A stretch of DNA of 64,000 nt from Fidelibacterota bacterium 408169 (GTDB lineage Bacteria > Fidelibacterota > Marinisomatia > Marinisomatales > TCS55): positions 1-64,000 of the forward strand of contig NNSG01000002.1 of NCBI GenBank assembly GCA_002256485.1, in the 5' to 3' direction. Of the stretch, positions 56,143-64,000 are shown piece after piece. Within the stretch, counting starts at the first letter, position 1, and each line of letters opens with the position of its first letter. The position numbers and the translations under genes are program-made. A model generated the notes under the pieces. That model was not told the origin of the DNA, did not search any database, and saw only the letters and a program-made list of their open reading frames with translations.

Positions 56143-57885
56143 TTATTTTAATATAATAAGCTTTTGGGTTTGTACTGATTCTCCATTGGATAATTGTACA
56201 AAATACACACCGCTTGGCATACTGGATGCATTCCAAGTTATTTCATATTTACCAGTTGCATGTGTTTTATCCAAAAGTGTTTCTACCAATCGTCCGGTAA
56301 TATCATAAATATGTAGGGAATGCAAACCAGTTTTTCTTACTGAAAACCGGATGGTGGTTGTGGGGTTGAATGGGTTGGGATATGATGGAAATAAAACAAA
56401 CGTTTGAGGTAATCCAAAACCAATATCACTATTGGTTGATAACGAATCATCCCAAGCACGGCCCGGTGTACCCAAATCTCCCAAACCATATTCCATCTCA
56501 GACATGACCCAACTGGAATCAACATTATTATCTAATTCAACATTTTTCAAATACATGGACGCACCCGATGAAAAAGGAAAGGAAGAATTATATTCTACTT
56601 CATCAACTATGAGCCCGTCACCATCAATGATTTTTATTTCATCATCGCTATTGGATAATTGAAAACCTGAATACTCATAATCAGCGCTATATCCTCCATT
56701 AATGGTACTGTCAGCATTTCTGCCAAAGACCAAATATTCACCGGGAGAAATAAAAAATTGATCCTGAGGCGGGAAAATGGTGTGAAGATCATTATCACGA
56801 TCGGCAATCTGCCAGTTGGATAAATTTATTGACATAGTATCGTTATTGTAGATTTCAAACCATTCACCATAACTATCTGAAACAGCGCTAGGATTCACCA
56901 TTACTTCTGTAACGACAACATTATATGGAGAGGGGTCTCCGCCGGGGAATGAAAATGTGGCCATGACCGGAAGATGGTCTGATGCATCGTGGAGTGCATC
57001 CGCCACTGCATCATTCACAGACGTATTATTCCCATCGTTGATGGCTTGATTGAAATGGTTTCCATCATTACCCACTGCCCAATAGGTTTCTTCCATAATA
57101 TTTAATTCGTACGTTTCATCCAATACTGCTTCGGAAACAAAAATCCAATCGAAACGATCATCCATTCCACCGTAGCTTCCGCTTCTTGGGGATTGGGTAT
57201 GAACATCCGCATAAGAACTATTATTATGCCAGTAACCAATCCGATCCACTGGATCAAACAAACGACCGTCATCATCACTTCCCGCTCCAGTTAACATATT
57301 AAAAGCCGGTTCTGATGATGAACTATTGGAATAAATATTAAAATCACCCGCTACAATAAAATGACTCCCTGATGGGAGATCATTCAAGTAATCACGTAAT
57401 ATCGTTGCTTCAGTTAATCGTGTTTGAGCATTCGATTCACCAGAACTCGCTTTAAAGTGAACACCATACACGTTAAACTGCACACCAGAGTCATTATGCT
57501 CTATCACCCATTCTACAACATCACGTAAACCCGACGATTGAGCAGTGCTGACCAGGCTAGTACTAATAAAAGTAAAAATATCGTGTCGATAGTATAGAGC
57601 AATATCCTGACTTGCACTTTGGTTGGTAAAATCAGCTCCTGACCACCCTCCGAATTCTATAACCTCTAACACATCTGATAAAAAATGATCGTATCCAGTT
57701 TGACCCGTCACTTCCTCGGCAATGATAATATCCGGTTCTACGTATTCTATTACTGTAATAAAATCATCTTCTCGATCGTTTTCGTCTTGATAATTCAGCA
57801 AATTATATGTCATAAAAACATGATCGGATTGAGCAGTGATTTGGCTCAACAATAATACACCTATAATCGTAATTCTTTTAATCAC
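56143..57885 (-). CDS. Secreted endonuclease/exonuclease/phosphatase-family protein with lamin-tail and T9SS domains
   Basis: 580 residues. Signal peptide, then an EEP domain at ~22-312: MTYNLLNYQDEN, Glu in IIIAEEVTG, YGVHFKASSG, VAGDFNIYSN and the catalytic ASDHLPVMATFSF. A lamin-tail domain follows at ~325-440 (VVVTEVMVNPSAVSDSYGEWFEIYN), then the T9SS sorting domain (SYPNPFNPTTTIRFSV, LIILK). The order resembles ExeM/NucH-type extracellular nucleases. DNA or another phosphodiester as substrate is likely but not shown. It overlaps the asparaginase stop by four bases. Confidence 0.87.
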   Translation of the reverse strand: MIKRITIIGVLLLSQITAQSDHVFMTYNLLNYQDENDREDDFITVIEYVEPDIIIAEEVTGQTGYDHFLSDVLEVIEFGGWSGADFTNQSASQDIALYYRHDIFTFISTSLVSTAQSSGLRDVVEWVIEHNDSGVQFNVYGVHFKASSGESNAQTRLTEATILRDYLNDLPSGSHFIVAGDFNIYSNSSSSEPAFNMLTGAGSDDDGRLFDPVDRIGYWHNNSSYADVHTQSPRSGSYGGMDDRFDWIFVSEAVLDETYELNIMEETYWAVGNDGNHFNQAINDGNNTSVNDAVADALHDASDHLPVMATFSFPGGDPSPYNVVVTEVMVNPSAVSDSYGEWFEIYNNDTMSINLSNWQIADRDNDLHTIFPPQDQFFISPGEYLVFGRNADSTINGGYSADYEYSGFQLSNSDDEIKIIDGDGLIVDEVEYNSSFPFSSGASMYLKNVELDNNVDSSWVMSEMEYGLGDLGTPGRAWDDSLSTNSDIGFGLPQTFVLFPSYPNPFNPTTTIRFSVRKTGLHSLHIYDITGRLVETLLDKTHATGKYEITWNASSMPSGVYFVQLSNGESVQTQKLIILK

Positions 57886-58859
57886 ATTATCTCCACTTCA
57901 ATTGATCCTACACTTAATTTATTATGATTTTTCAAAATTGTTTTTTGGTATTTTGTCAGCTGACTCTTTTCGTCAATTGAAAGTAATTCCATTTTCTTTA
58001 ATACATTCATCATTGCAATTGGAGAACATCGTTGATTTCCATCAAGGACTTTCAATGCAATACCATACACGTCACCGTTTTCCTTACGAATACCCAAACC
58101 GCGTACAGCCTCACCACCAACTTTTGTGATGGCTCTGCCGGTCATCGCTGAAATAAAATCTGTGTCAAATCGATCCGTTCCTGCAACCAACATTGGGTTC
58201 GAAACCATGGCATCATATAAAACGTTTAATTCAGGATAATTACTTCCGGCTAATTTTTGGAACATTAGTGCAATATTGTAAAGAGGCATAAAAGGGATAG
58301 GCGCGCTACATCCGTCAACTTCCAAGGGAAAATCGTTTAACTCTGAATACATCCTTACTTGTTTCATGATAGACTGCTGCACGGGATGGTCTATGTGTGT
58401 ATATCCTTTTGGGTCTGCTTGCAAATGTTTCGACAAGCATAACATTCCCCCATGTTTTCCACTACAATTATTATGAAGAGCTGTGGGTTTTTGAAACTGT
58501 TTGATTAATTCGTGTTTAGAGTTTTTATCATAAGGCGCATGGCTGCCGCATTCATAATACGATATATCAAAATCCAGTTTTTCAAGCATACTCTCGGCTG
58601 TTTTCACATGAATACCTTCCCCATTATGGGATGCGCACATTAAAGCTAATTCTTTAGTTGAAAAGCCCGCCGCTTCCGTTGCTCCGGCTTTCACAGCCAC
58701 TGAGGCTTGAAACGGTTTTAAAGACGATCGAATACACGTCAAATAATTGGGATCACCCCAATTTTGAACTATTTTTCCATCACCATCCACAACAACTGCA
58801 TAAGCCACATGCATGCTTTCAATAAAATCACCACGCATGATTTTGCACATTATTGCCAT
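57882..58859 (-). CDS. L-asparaginase of the thermolabile (Rhizobium AnsA/ReAII) type
   Basis: 325 residues of the Asparaginase_II family (PF06089), which is not related to the E. coli type II enzymes. Seen: SSLKPFQASVAVKAGA with the catalytic-pair serine-lysine, ALMCASHNGEGIHV, ALHNNCSGKHGGMLCLS and VDGCSAPIPF with the zinc-binding cysteine. Hydrolyses asparagine to aspartate and ammonia. No signal peptide, so cytoplasmic. It lies inside a run of envelope genes, four bases after the YibQ-like gene and overlapping the nuclease start by four, so it may feed on products of extracellular breakdown. Confidence 0.88.
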   Translation of the reverse strand: MAIMCKIMRGDFIESMHVAYAVVVDGDGKIVQNWGDPNYLTCIRSSLKPFQASVAVKAGATEAAGFSTKELALMCASHNGEGIHVKTAESMLEKLDFDISYYECGSHAPYDKNSKHELIKQFQKPTALHNNCSGKHGGMLCLSKHLQADPKGYTHIDHPVQQSIMKQVRMYSELNDFPLEVDGCSAPIPFMPLYNIALMFQKLAGSNYPELNVLYDAMVSNPMLVAGTDRFDTDFISAMTGRAITKVGGEAVRGLGIRKENGDVYGIALKVLDGNQRCSPIAMMNVLKKMELLSIDEKSQLTKYQKTILKNHNKLSVGSIEVEIM

Positions 58860-58862
58860 ATA

Positions 58863-59705
58863 CTAATTCACCACTTCAGAAATAAATACGAATTCATAAT
58901 TGTCAGCTTTGAGTTTGGGGATTTCCCGCTGCAGCACATTTAGAGTATTTTTTTTCACGTGACCAATTCCTACAGCAAATCCATTTGCTTTGGCTGTTTC
59001 AGCCAGTAAATACAGTTGTTGGATTATCGATGTTTCATCTGGATTATTATCTAAAAAAACATGTCTACGACCTGTAGGGACGCCTATCAAACGCATGGTA
59101 CTTTCAGCTTGGGTTTCTTTAGTTGTACGACTGTCTATAAAATATTTTCCATTCTCTTTTAGAACAGTTCCCATCACATTCATCACTCGTTTGTTTGCCG
59201 AAGCGTTTGACCCTTGATGATTATTCATACCTACAATCTCTGGTAAGTGTCGCAACACTTTATTCATCCGTGCTTCAATTTCTGCACTGGTCATGGATGC
59301 TTTTATGATATATTCTTCTTCACCAAAGCTCGGCACAGTCGTCCCCATGGGCATGTGGGCTATAACTTCATATCCAGATTGGTATGCCTTTTTAGACATG
59401 GTTTGACTGTATTCATGCCCGGGAATAACAGCATACGTCAAATCAGTATCTATGTTTAAAAACCCTTCTGAAACAGTATCATTTCGATAGCCAAAATCGT
59501 CAATAATTATTGCGATTTTACCTACGCTTACAGAAACTGTTTTTTCGATTGGTTCTATATCGGGGAACTCTTTAACAGGAGGCTTTTCAAGAAGATTGAT
59601 TTTATTAAATGTGCCGACAATAATACTGATAAGAATCAAAACAAGGAATAACAGAAAGACGATGATTTTTTGTTGGCGTTCACTTTTATCTTTGTGATTC
59701 GTCAT
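58863..59705 (-). CDS. Divergent polysaccharide deacetylase family protein (YibQ/DUF610)
   Basis: 280 residues. One N-terminal membrane anchor at ~13-33 (VFLLFLVLILISIIVGT). Then the YibQ-type core: IAIIIDDFGYRNDTV, VIPGHEYSQTMSKKAYQSG, VIAHMPMGTT, GMNNHQGSNASANKRVM, YFIDSRTTKET and FAVGIGHVKKNT. Related to NodB deacetylases but of uncertain activity. Periplasmic and possibly acting on the cell wall. Two bases separate it from the PorV-like gene. Confidence 0.85.
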   Translation of the reverse strand: MTNHKDKSERQQKIIVFLLFLVLILISIIVGTFNKINLLEKPPVKEFPDIEPIEKTVSVSVGKIAIIIDDFGYRNDTVSEGFLNIDTDLTYAVIPGHEYSQTMSKKAYQSGYEVIAHMPMGTTVPSFGEEEYIIKASMTSAEIEARMNKVLRHLPEIVGMNNHQGSNASANKRVMNVMGTVLKENGKYFIDSRTTKETQAESTMRLIGVPTGRRHVFLDNNPDETSIIQQLYLLAETAKANGFAVGIGHVKKNTLNVLQREIPKLKADNYEFVFISEVVN

Positions 59706-59706
59706 T

Positions 59707-60570
59707 TTATGGCAGTTGAATTGTTAGATCAATCATTTGGGGCATGCCTAAATTTTGAGAACCAAATCGTACTCCGTAGTTCAATCTATACATACCGAAT
59801 TGCAAACCAAGACCTCCAGAAATTTCAGTGATATTTTCCGCCAATTTGCTGCTTAAACGAAATGAGAGATTTTTCCATTTTGAAATTGTAGACACATAAA
59901 AAATACTTCCGTTTATCAGGTTGGACCATTCGCCAGTTATTGCAATATTATTTATTAGCTGATCCATTTCAATCTTTAGATTTGCAGTGGATACAATCCT
60001 TAATGGCAATTTGGGTTCTTCATTCCGAAGAGCAGACATTTTTCCCAAATTCAAAATTGCCCCTCCAAAATTGATGTTTGGAGAAAGGGTCTTTGTGAGA
60101 CCAATGTCCCCGGAAAAGCCACTGCTATTTTCCGTATAAAGATCAATCCGCACATAACGTATTGCAGCACCAACGTCCATGCCAAGAAATTCTTTACTAA
60201 ACGAACCACCCAAAGCAAAACCACTTGCACCAAATGTTGCTAAAGGATCGTCTGTCGGTCTTTCAGATCGCAATTCTAAATCATCCAAATCAACATATTT
60301 CAAATCCAGACCGAAGGACATTTTTTGCCCCGGAAATAGTACTTTAATAGCTGACATTTTTGTATCAGCTAACCATGATCCATATGAAACGCCCATTATT
60401 GGGCCAGGGCTATGTGTAAAAAATCCAGCGGGATTAATACTGTTTTTTTGAATAGCATTCACGCCGATTGCCAATTCCAATCCACTCGAAGGAATGGATA
60501 AAAATTGGGTTCCTGTACCATATAATGCACAAGAAATGATCAGTAACAAAAATTTAAAAATGGAACGCAT
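59707..60570 (-). CDS. PorV/UPF0164-like outer-membrane barrel
   Basis: 287 residues. Signal peptide (FLLLIISCALYGTGTQ). IPSSGLELAIGVNAIQKNSINPAGFFTHSPG matches the start of PorV/PorQ-like proteins, shortened; the rest is amphipathic strands (GGSFSKEFLGMDVGAAIRYVR, FRLSSKLAENITEISGGLGLQ) with a terminal DLTIQLP. Overlaps the next PorV-like gene by 17 bases. Two such genes in a row may be a duplication with divergence. Confidence 0.75.
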   Translation of the reverse strand: MRSIFKFLLLIISCALYGTGTQFLSIPSSGLELAIGVNAIQKNSINPAGFFTHSPGPIMGVSYGSWLADTKMSAIKVLFPGQKMSFGLDLKYVDLDDLELRSERPTDDPLATFGASGFALGGSFSKEFLGMDVGAAIRYVRIDLYTENSSGFSGDIGLTKTLSPNINFGGAILNLGKMSALRNEEPKLPLRIVSTANLKIEMDQLINNIAITGEWSNLINGSIFYVSTISKWKNLSFRLSSKLAENITEISGGLGLQFGMYRLNYGVRFGSQNLGMPQMIDLTIQLP

Positions 60571-61498
60571 AGGTAATTATATGAGCCATTCCAGCAGGGA
60601 ATTCTGCAATCATAGCATAATCCAGAAAGGCATCATTCTTTTTAATAAAAGAAAAATTCATTCCTCCGCCGACTCCAATTCTACCATTTCCATATCCACC
60701 GCGGAAAAAATAATTTTTCCTATATGTATATTCAACTCCTGCGCGAATTGATTGTCCCAAATGCCCATAAGAACCATCGGACTTTTCCCCGGCAATAATT
60801 CCAGCATCACCTGTAAAATATAGTTTTCTTTTCTTATAGGTTATACCTGCTCTGAAAATGGATGGAAATACATCTCTATAAACACGCCCTTCTTCTTCGA
60901 ATACTGAACTTGTGTTCCATTGGTAATAAGAATTCAAATCTTGAACCATGAATCCAATAGTCATACTCTTTCCCGATCGCAGCATAATACCGACATCAAA
61001 TCCTGTCCCTTTTCCTGCCAAATCACTTTCATTCATGGGTAATTGATTATAGAGAATTTTTATATTGATTCCCAGGCTGATCCACGGTTGCAGCCGCTGG
61101 GCAAAACTAATATAAAAAGCATCTTCCGATGTTGACAATGTTGTGGTTGCTTCTCCTGCCGAAGTTCGCCCGTCAATGCCATCCACTCCGGCGCTAACCC
61201 AAGCAACGCCGAGCCCAGCTGTGGGTGGAAGATGAGCAGCAACGCTGCTGGCAATAAATTGCCGGTCCAGTGAAAGTGAATGATAGGTAAAGGATGCTTG
61301 ACGCTTTACCAAAAATGCAATACTGGCGGGATTATGATATGCTGTAAATCCCTGATCAAGTTCTGCCGTAAATCCACTACCCATTGCCATGGCACGGGCG
61401 GATGTGCCCATTCGCAAAAACGAACCTGAATATCCTGCATAATCTGCAGCATTTAATGAAAAAGCACATAATAGAATAGTGGAAAATAATCGCTTCAT
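60554..61498 (-). CDS. PorV/UPF0164-family outer-membrane protein
   Basis: 314 residues with signal peptide (MKRLFSTILLCAFSLNA). Family start GSFLRMGTSARAMAMGSGFTA, then YHNPASIAFLVKRQASFTYHSLSLDRQF, IGFMVQDLNSYYQWN and KNYFFRGGYGNGRIGVGGGMNF, ending AYAFHF with a terminal Phe, all as in the PorV/PorQ group. It probably helps hold or move T9SS cargo such as the propeller protein encoded just upstream, whose stop overlaps its start by four bases. Confidence 0.82.
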   Translation of the reverse strand: MKRLFSTILLCAFSLNAADYAGYSGSFLRMGTSARAMAMGSGFTAELDQGFTAYHNPASIAFLVKRQASFTYHSLSLDRQFIASSVAAHLPPTAGLGVAWVSAGVDGIDGRTSAGEATTTLSTSEDAFYISFAQRLQPWISLGINIKILYNQLPMNESDLAGKGTGFDVGIMLRSGKSMTIGFMVQDLNSYYQWNTSSVFEEEGRVYRDVFPSIFRAGITYKKRKLYFTGDAGIIAGEKSDGSYGHLGQSIRAGVEYTYRKNYFFRGGYGNGRIGVGGGMNFSFIKKNDAFLDYAMIAEFPAGMAHIITYAFHF

Positions 61499-63159
61499 TT
61501 TACTACAATAAGTTTAAGCCAATGATTTTTGGCAGAAGCATTCAAGCTTTGAGAATATTTCAGTTTGATAAAGTACACACCATTGTCTACCAAGCGCCCA
61601 TTTGCGTCTTTACCATTCCATTTTATTGAACCTGTATCTGACTTTTGTCTGTTTAATGTTACAGTATACACATTTTCCATAGCAAAATTGTAGACATCCA
61701 TTTCTACCTCAAAAGATGCAATATCACCCAAATGAAAACGAACATATCCATCCCCATCCAGTATGTTATGGGAATTTGGAGAAAATGGATTTGGATAAGC
61801 ATAAATAATTTCCGGATCATAATCTGCTCGGTAGATTTCCCAATTACTGCCATCCAGATCTGATGATCGAGCAACACCATCACCAGTACCAATCCAAAGC
61901 ACCGGTCCGTTATAATATACCCGTTCATCCAGCATAACGGCAAACACTTCGCTGGATAATGTTTCATCTCCTTGTAAAGGGGTCACATTTCTTGCAGGAT
62001 TAAACAATGCCCAGTTTTGTCCATCATTTGTTTTCCAAAGCCCATTTGCAGATGCGGCAAACACCAGTGAATCCTTTGCATACACATTGTACACTCGCTC
62101 ACCGATCAAAGTTGTGTGCCATGTACCACCATCATTCAATGTATAGCTCACACCACGCTGCTCAGTCGGATCATCTGCATTCATGGTTGCCGCCCATATA
62201 ATTCGCTGTCCATTCCAGTTTTGCTTGGCGATACTAACCACGAAATTTCCAGATAAGTTTTCAAATGGATAAGCATAATGTTGCCAATCGATACAACCTT
62301 GACTCCCAATAATTCCCCGATTGATACCATTTGCTGTCCCCACCCAAACTGTATCATTATATGTTAAAACTGAAAATGCTTTATGATTATGATTTCCTCC
62401 ATCAATTGGATCTCGAGGATTCATATAAAAGTTCATAAGAATTTTTTTACCATCCACCATTTCATAAGATGAATCTGCGCATGTGATAAGAGTAAGTTTG
62501 TCATCTTCCGGGGTTGGAACTCGCTCCCAACTGCCATCTGAAATTTTATACCGTCTTAAACCGCCGGCCCAACTGGTAATCCATACAAACCCACTGCCGA
62601 TTGATGCGTCATATGTAATATTATATTCCTCAGCTGTTATAGGCAATCCTTGGACAAATCCAATGCCACCCCATGGAAATGTTTCTGCATCCGCAAAATC
62701 TATAGGCTGGCTATAATATGTCCATACCGGAAATTCAGTTGTAGTATTTGCTGTATAAACAACGCCTCTGCCAATGGGAAAATCATTTTCACTTCCGGCA
62801 AAAGCTGCAAAAACAGTATCACCACTAACAGCAATTGCAGATACGCCGCCTTCAGGAAAAAATCCGCCTGTACTTGAACCATTCGTCAGTTCTGAACTTG
62901 TAAAGAATGTTTCTACTTTTAGTGAATCTTTTACCCTAGAAAGACCTCTCCCGGTTCCTAACCATACCCAGCTACTGTCACCTTGTAGGCGAATTTCTGA
63001 TACAACATTGCTCAATAAACCCGGTTGTGATGTGTCCGTCGCAGTTGTTGTTTTAAAATTGGCAATATTGTTCGGTAATTTAAACGAAACAGGTGATGTA
63101 ACTTGGGCAATCAAAAACGATAATAGAAAAATAATGCTAAATAGAAATCGTTTAATCAT
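61495..63159 (-). CDS. Secreted propeller-repeat protein with T9SS-type C-terminus
   Basis: 554 residues, signal peptide (FLFSIIFLLSFLIAQ). Several repeats of the two-component-regulator-propeller type: VVSEIRLQGDSSWVWLGTGRGLSRV, IGSGFVWITSWAGGLRRYK, FSVLTYNDTVWVGTANGINR and DSLVFAASANGLWKTNDGQNW. Ends in a FlgD-like T9SS sorting domain (YAYPNPFSPNSHNI; WLKLIVVK). No kinase or catalytic part. It overlaps the flanking genes by four bases at both ends. Confidence 0.8.
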   Translation of the reverse strand: MIKRFLFSIIFLLSFLIAQVTSPVSFKLPNNIANFKTTTATDTSQPGLLSNVVSEIRLQGDSSWVWLGTGRGLSRVKDSLKVETFFTSSELTNGSSTGGFFPEGGVSAIAVSGDTVFAAFAGSENDFPIGRGVVYTANTTTEFPVWTYYSQPIDFADAETFPWGGIGFVQGLPITAEEYNITYDASIGSGFVWITSWAGGLRRYKISDGSWERVPTPEDDKLTLITCADSSYEMVDGKKILMNFYMNPRDPIDGGNHNHKAFSVLTYNDTVWVGTANGINRGIIGSQGCIDWQHYAYPFENLSGNFVVSIAKQNWNGQRIIWAATMNADDPTEQRGVSYTLNDGGTWHTTLIGERVYNVYAKDSLVFAASANGLWKTNDGQNWALFNPARNVTPLQGDETLSSEVFAVMLDERVYYNGPVLWIGTGDGVARSSDLDGSNWEIYRADYDPEIIYAYPNPFSPNSHNILDGDGYVRFHLGDIASFEVEMDVYNFAMENVYTVTLNRQKSDTGSIKWNGKDANGRLVDNGVYFIKLKYSQSLNASAKNHWLKLIVVK

Positions 63160-63983
63160 TCTACAACCAGTGTTGTTATAAATGGCTCAGATAAAATTCC
63201 TGAATAATCCCGGGCATAAAAATAAGATGTATATGTTCCCAATGGATTATTTGAATCAATAATAATATACCGGGAAAATTTTCCATCATACGCTTCTTCA
63301 TCCCAAAGATACATTGAAAAATCTTGAACACCATCATCATATAAAGAAATGGGACTTCCACTGGAATAAGTACCATCCGGTTTCTGAAACATTAGATAAC
63401 ACGTTTGTACATCTTCATGGCCATCCGGATCAGAAACTGTAACGACAAGATTCCCCACTGCAACACTATCCGCTCCGGGTCTGCGCATGGTATCCGGCAT
63501 ACTGACCGACAATATTTTCGGCCCCTGATTTCCTGTTTCAAAGATGAGCATACTGCCCTTGAGAGTGGAACCATATTGAGCGAGAAACTTGATATAAACA
63601 TTTCCCGTATCTGTTGGCTCTAAAACATAAGATACATTATTCGTATCATTGCTGACATTGATAGAATAAATATCATCATAAGGAATAATATCACCTGAAT
63701 AACCAATATCATTCAACACGAGTGTGTCAGCTTTTTGAGTTGAATCAAATCCAAAATATAGTGCATTCACCGCTTGAAGTTGAGCCCCAAGGAAAGATGA
63801 CTCAACTCGAACGCTGAAAAAAAGCTTATTCAAGCCTTGATGATAATTGAACTGCAAATTCTGTAAAGAAGCAATTTCTTCATCGGTGGCATCGCCGCCG
63901 GGGCAGCCCATGTTAAATAAAAGCAGCCCGGAAAGCAGCCAAAAGGTTTTATGCATAGAAAAAAAGTAATGCAGTTTCATCAT
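63156..63983 (-). CDS. Surface lipoprotein of unknown function
   Basis: 275 residues from 63983; a second ATG at 63956 (MHKTFWLLSGLLLFNMGCPGG) gives a more typical lipoprotein signal and may be the true start. Lipobox FNMGC. The body looks like three Ig-like modules (GPKILSVSMPDTMRRPGADS, VTVSDPDGHEDVQTCYLMFQK) and ends LGTYTSYFYARDYSGILSEPF. First gene of the operon visible here; its promoter lies at or beyond the window end. It resembles the lipoprotein at 47914-49431 in style only. Confidence 0.72.
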   Translation of the reverse strand: MMKLHYFFSMHKTFWLLSGLLLFNMGCPGGDATDEEIASLQNLQFNYHQGLNKLFFSVRVESSFLGAQLQAVNALYFGFDSTQKADTLVLNDIGYSGDIIPYDDIYSINVSNDTNNVSYVLEPTDTGNVYIKFLAQYGSTLKGSMLIFETGNQGPKILSVSMPDTMRRPGADSVAVGNLVVTVSDPDGHEDVQTCYLMFQKPDGTYSSGSPISLYDDGVQDFSMYLWDEEAYDGKFSRYIIIDSNNPLGTYTSYFYARDYSGILSEPFITTLVVE

Positions 63984-64000
63984 TCAGTTCTATAAATATG

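Noticed and set aside
1-64000. tRNA or rRNA genes
   Set aside because: No cloverleaf or T-loop pattern with paired arms, and no rRNA stretch, was seen when reading both strands; sites like GTTCAAGTCC in metH are coding.

Overview
The window has two parts. From about 5.4 kb onward it reads as the chromosome of a bacterium of the Fibrobacterota-Chlorobiota-Bacteroidota (FCB) group. I would guess a Candidatus Neomarinimicrobiota (Marinimicrobia/SAR406)-like lineage, from type IX secretion (T9SS) C-terminal sorting domains with the NPFNP signature, several PorV/UPF0164-like outer-membrane proteins, a TonB-dependent receptor with a carboxypeptidase-regulatory N-terminus, FAD-dependent ThyX and a SAM-II/SAM-V-like riboswitch in front of metH. 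The assignment is an inference; there is no rRNA gene here.

Bases 1-5392 are different: visibly AT-rich, all genes on the + strand, and divided by sites with the layout of integron attC recombination sites. For four cassette types the bases at the cassette start (G|TT...) are the reverse complement of the inverse core site after that cassette's last gene, as expected for excised circular gene cassettes. The array carries a GNAT acetyltransferase cassette present twice (the first copy is cut by the window edge), a three-gene membrane-protein cassette, an HD-domain cassette, a polysaccharide deacetylase with a truncated hydrolase, and an NmrA-like oxidoreductase. It ends at base 5392/5393, inside the stop codon of a glycosylasparaginase gene. 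No integrase is visible; it would lie to the left of the window.

5.4-7.2 kb holds the glycosylasparaginase, a frameshifted DUF1761 gene, a run of three perfect palindromes and a 4-oxalocrotonate tautomerase-like gene. 7.3-16.5 kb is one tightly packed minus-strand operon: a CitD-CitE fusion, CitF, a small HD-like protein, an aconitase-family hydratase, an isocitrate/isopropylmalate-type dehydrogenase, a MmgE/PrpD protein and glutaryl-CoA dehydrogenase. 16.6-23.9 kb holds a hypothetical gene, a small inverted-repeat element and the operon metH-methyltransferase-cysQ-thyX-radC behind the riboswitch. 24.1-27.4 kb is housekeeping (rng, rplU, rpmA, mdh). 27.5-32.8 kb is a five-gene ECF-sigma operon: sigma factor, membrane HEAT-repeat protein (putative anti-sigma), DUF4097 beta-solenoid, polymer-forming/beta-barrel fusion and a toastrack-like protein. 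32.8-34.8 kb has a Rieske protein, elbB and queG. 35.0-36.3 kb is a DUF4143-type ATPase preceded by a tandem 32-bp operator-like repeat and flanked by near-identical terminator-bearing repeats.

36.3-64 kb is almost wholly secreted or outer-membrane proteins on the minus strand: an interrupted LamG/cohesin/dockerin T9SS cargo, a membrane-anchored kelch-type regulator with a winged-helix tail, a NUDIX hydrolase, a TonB-receptor operon, two nuclease-related T9SS cargo proteins (lamin-tail/OB-fold and endonuclease-exonuclease-phosphatase), a cytoplasmic asparaginase, a YibQ-like divergent deacetylase and two PorV-like porins. Stop/start overlaps suggest three or four long transcripts devoted to the cell surface and extracellular breakdown.
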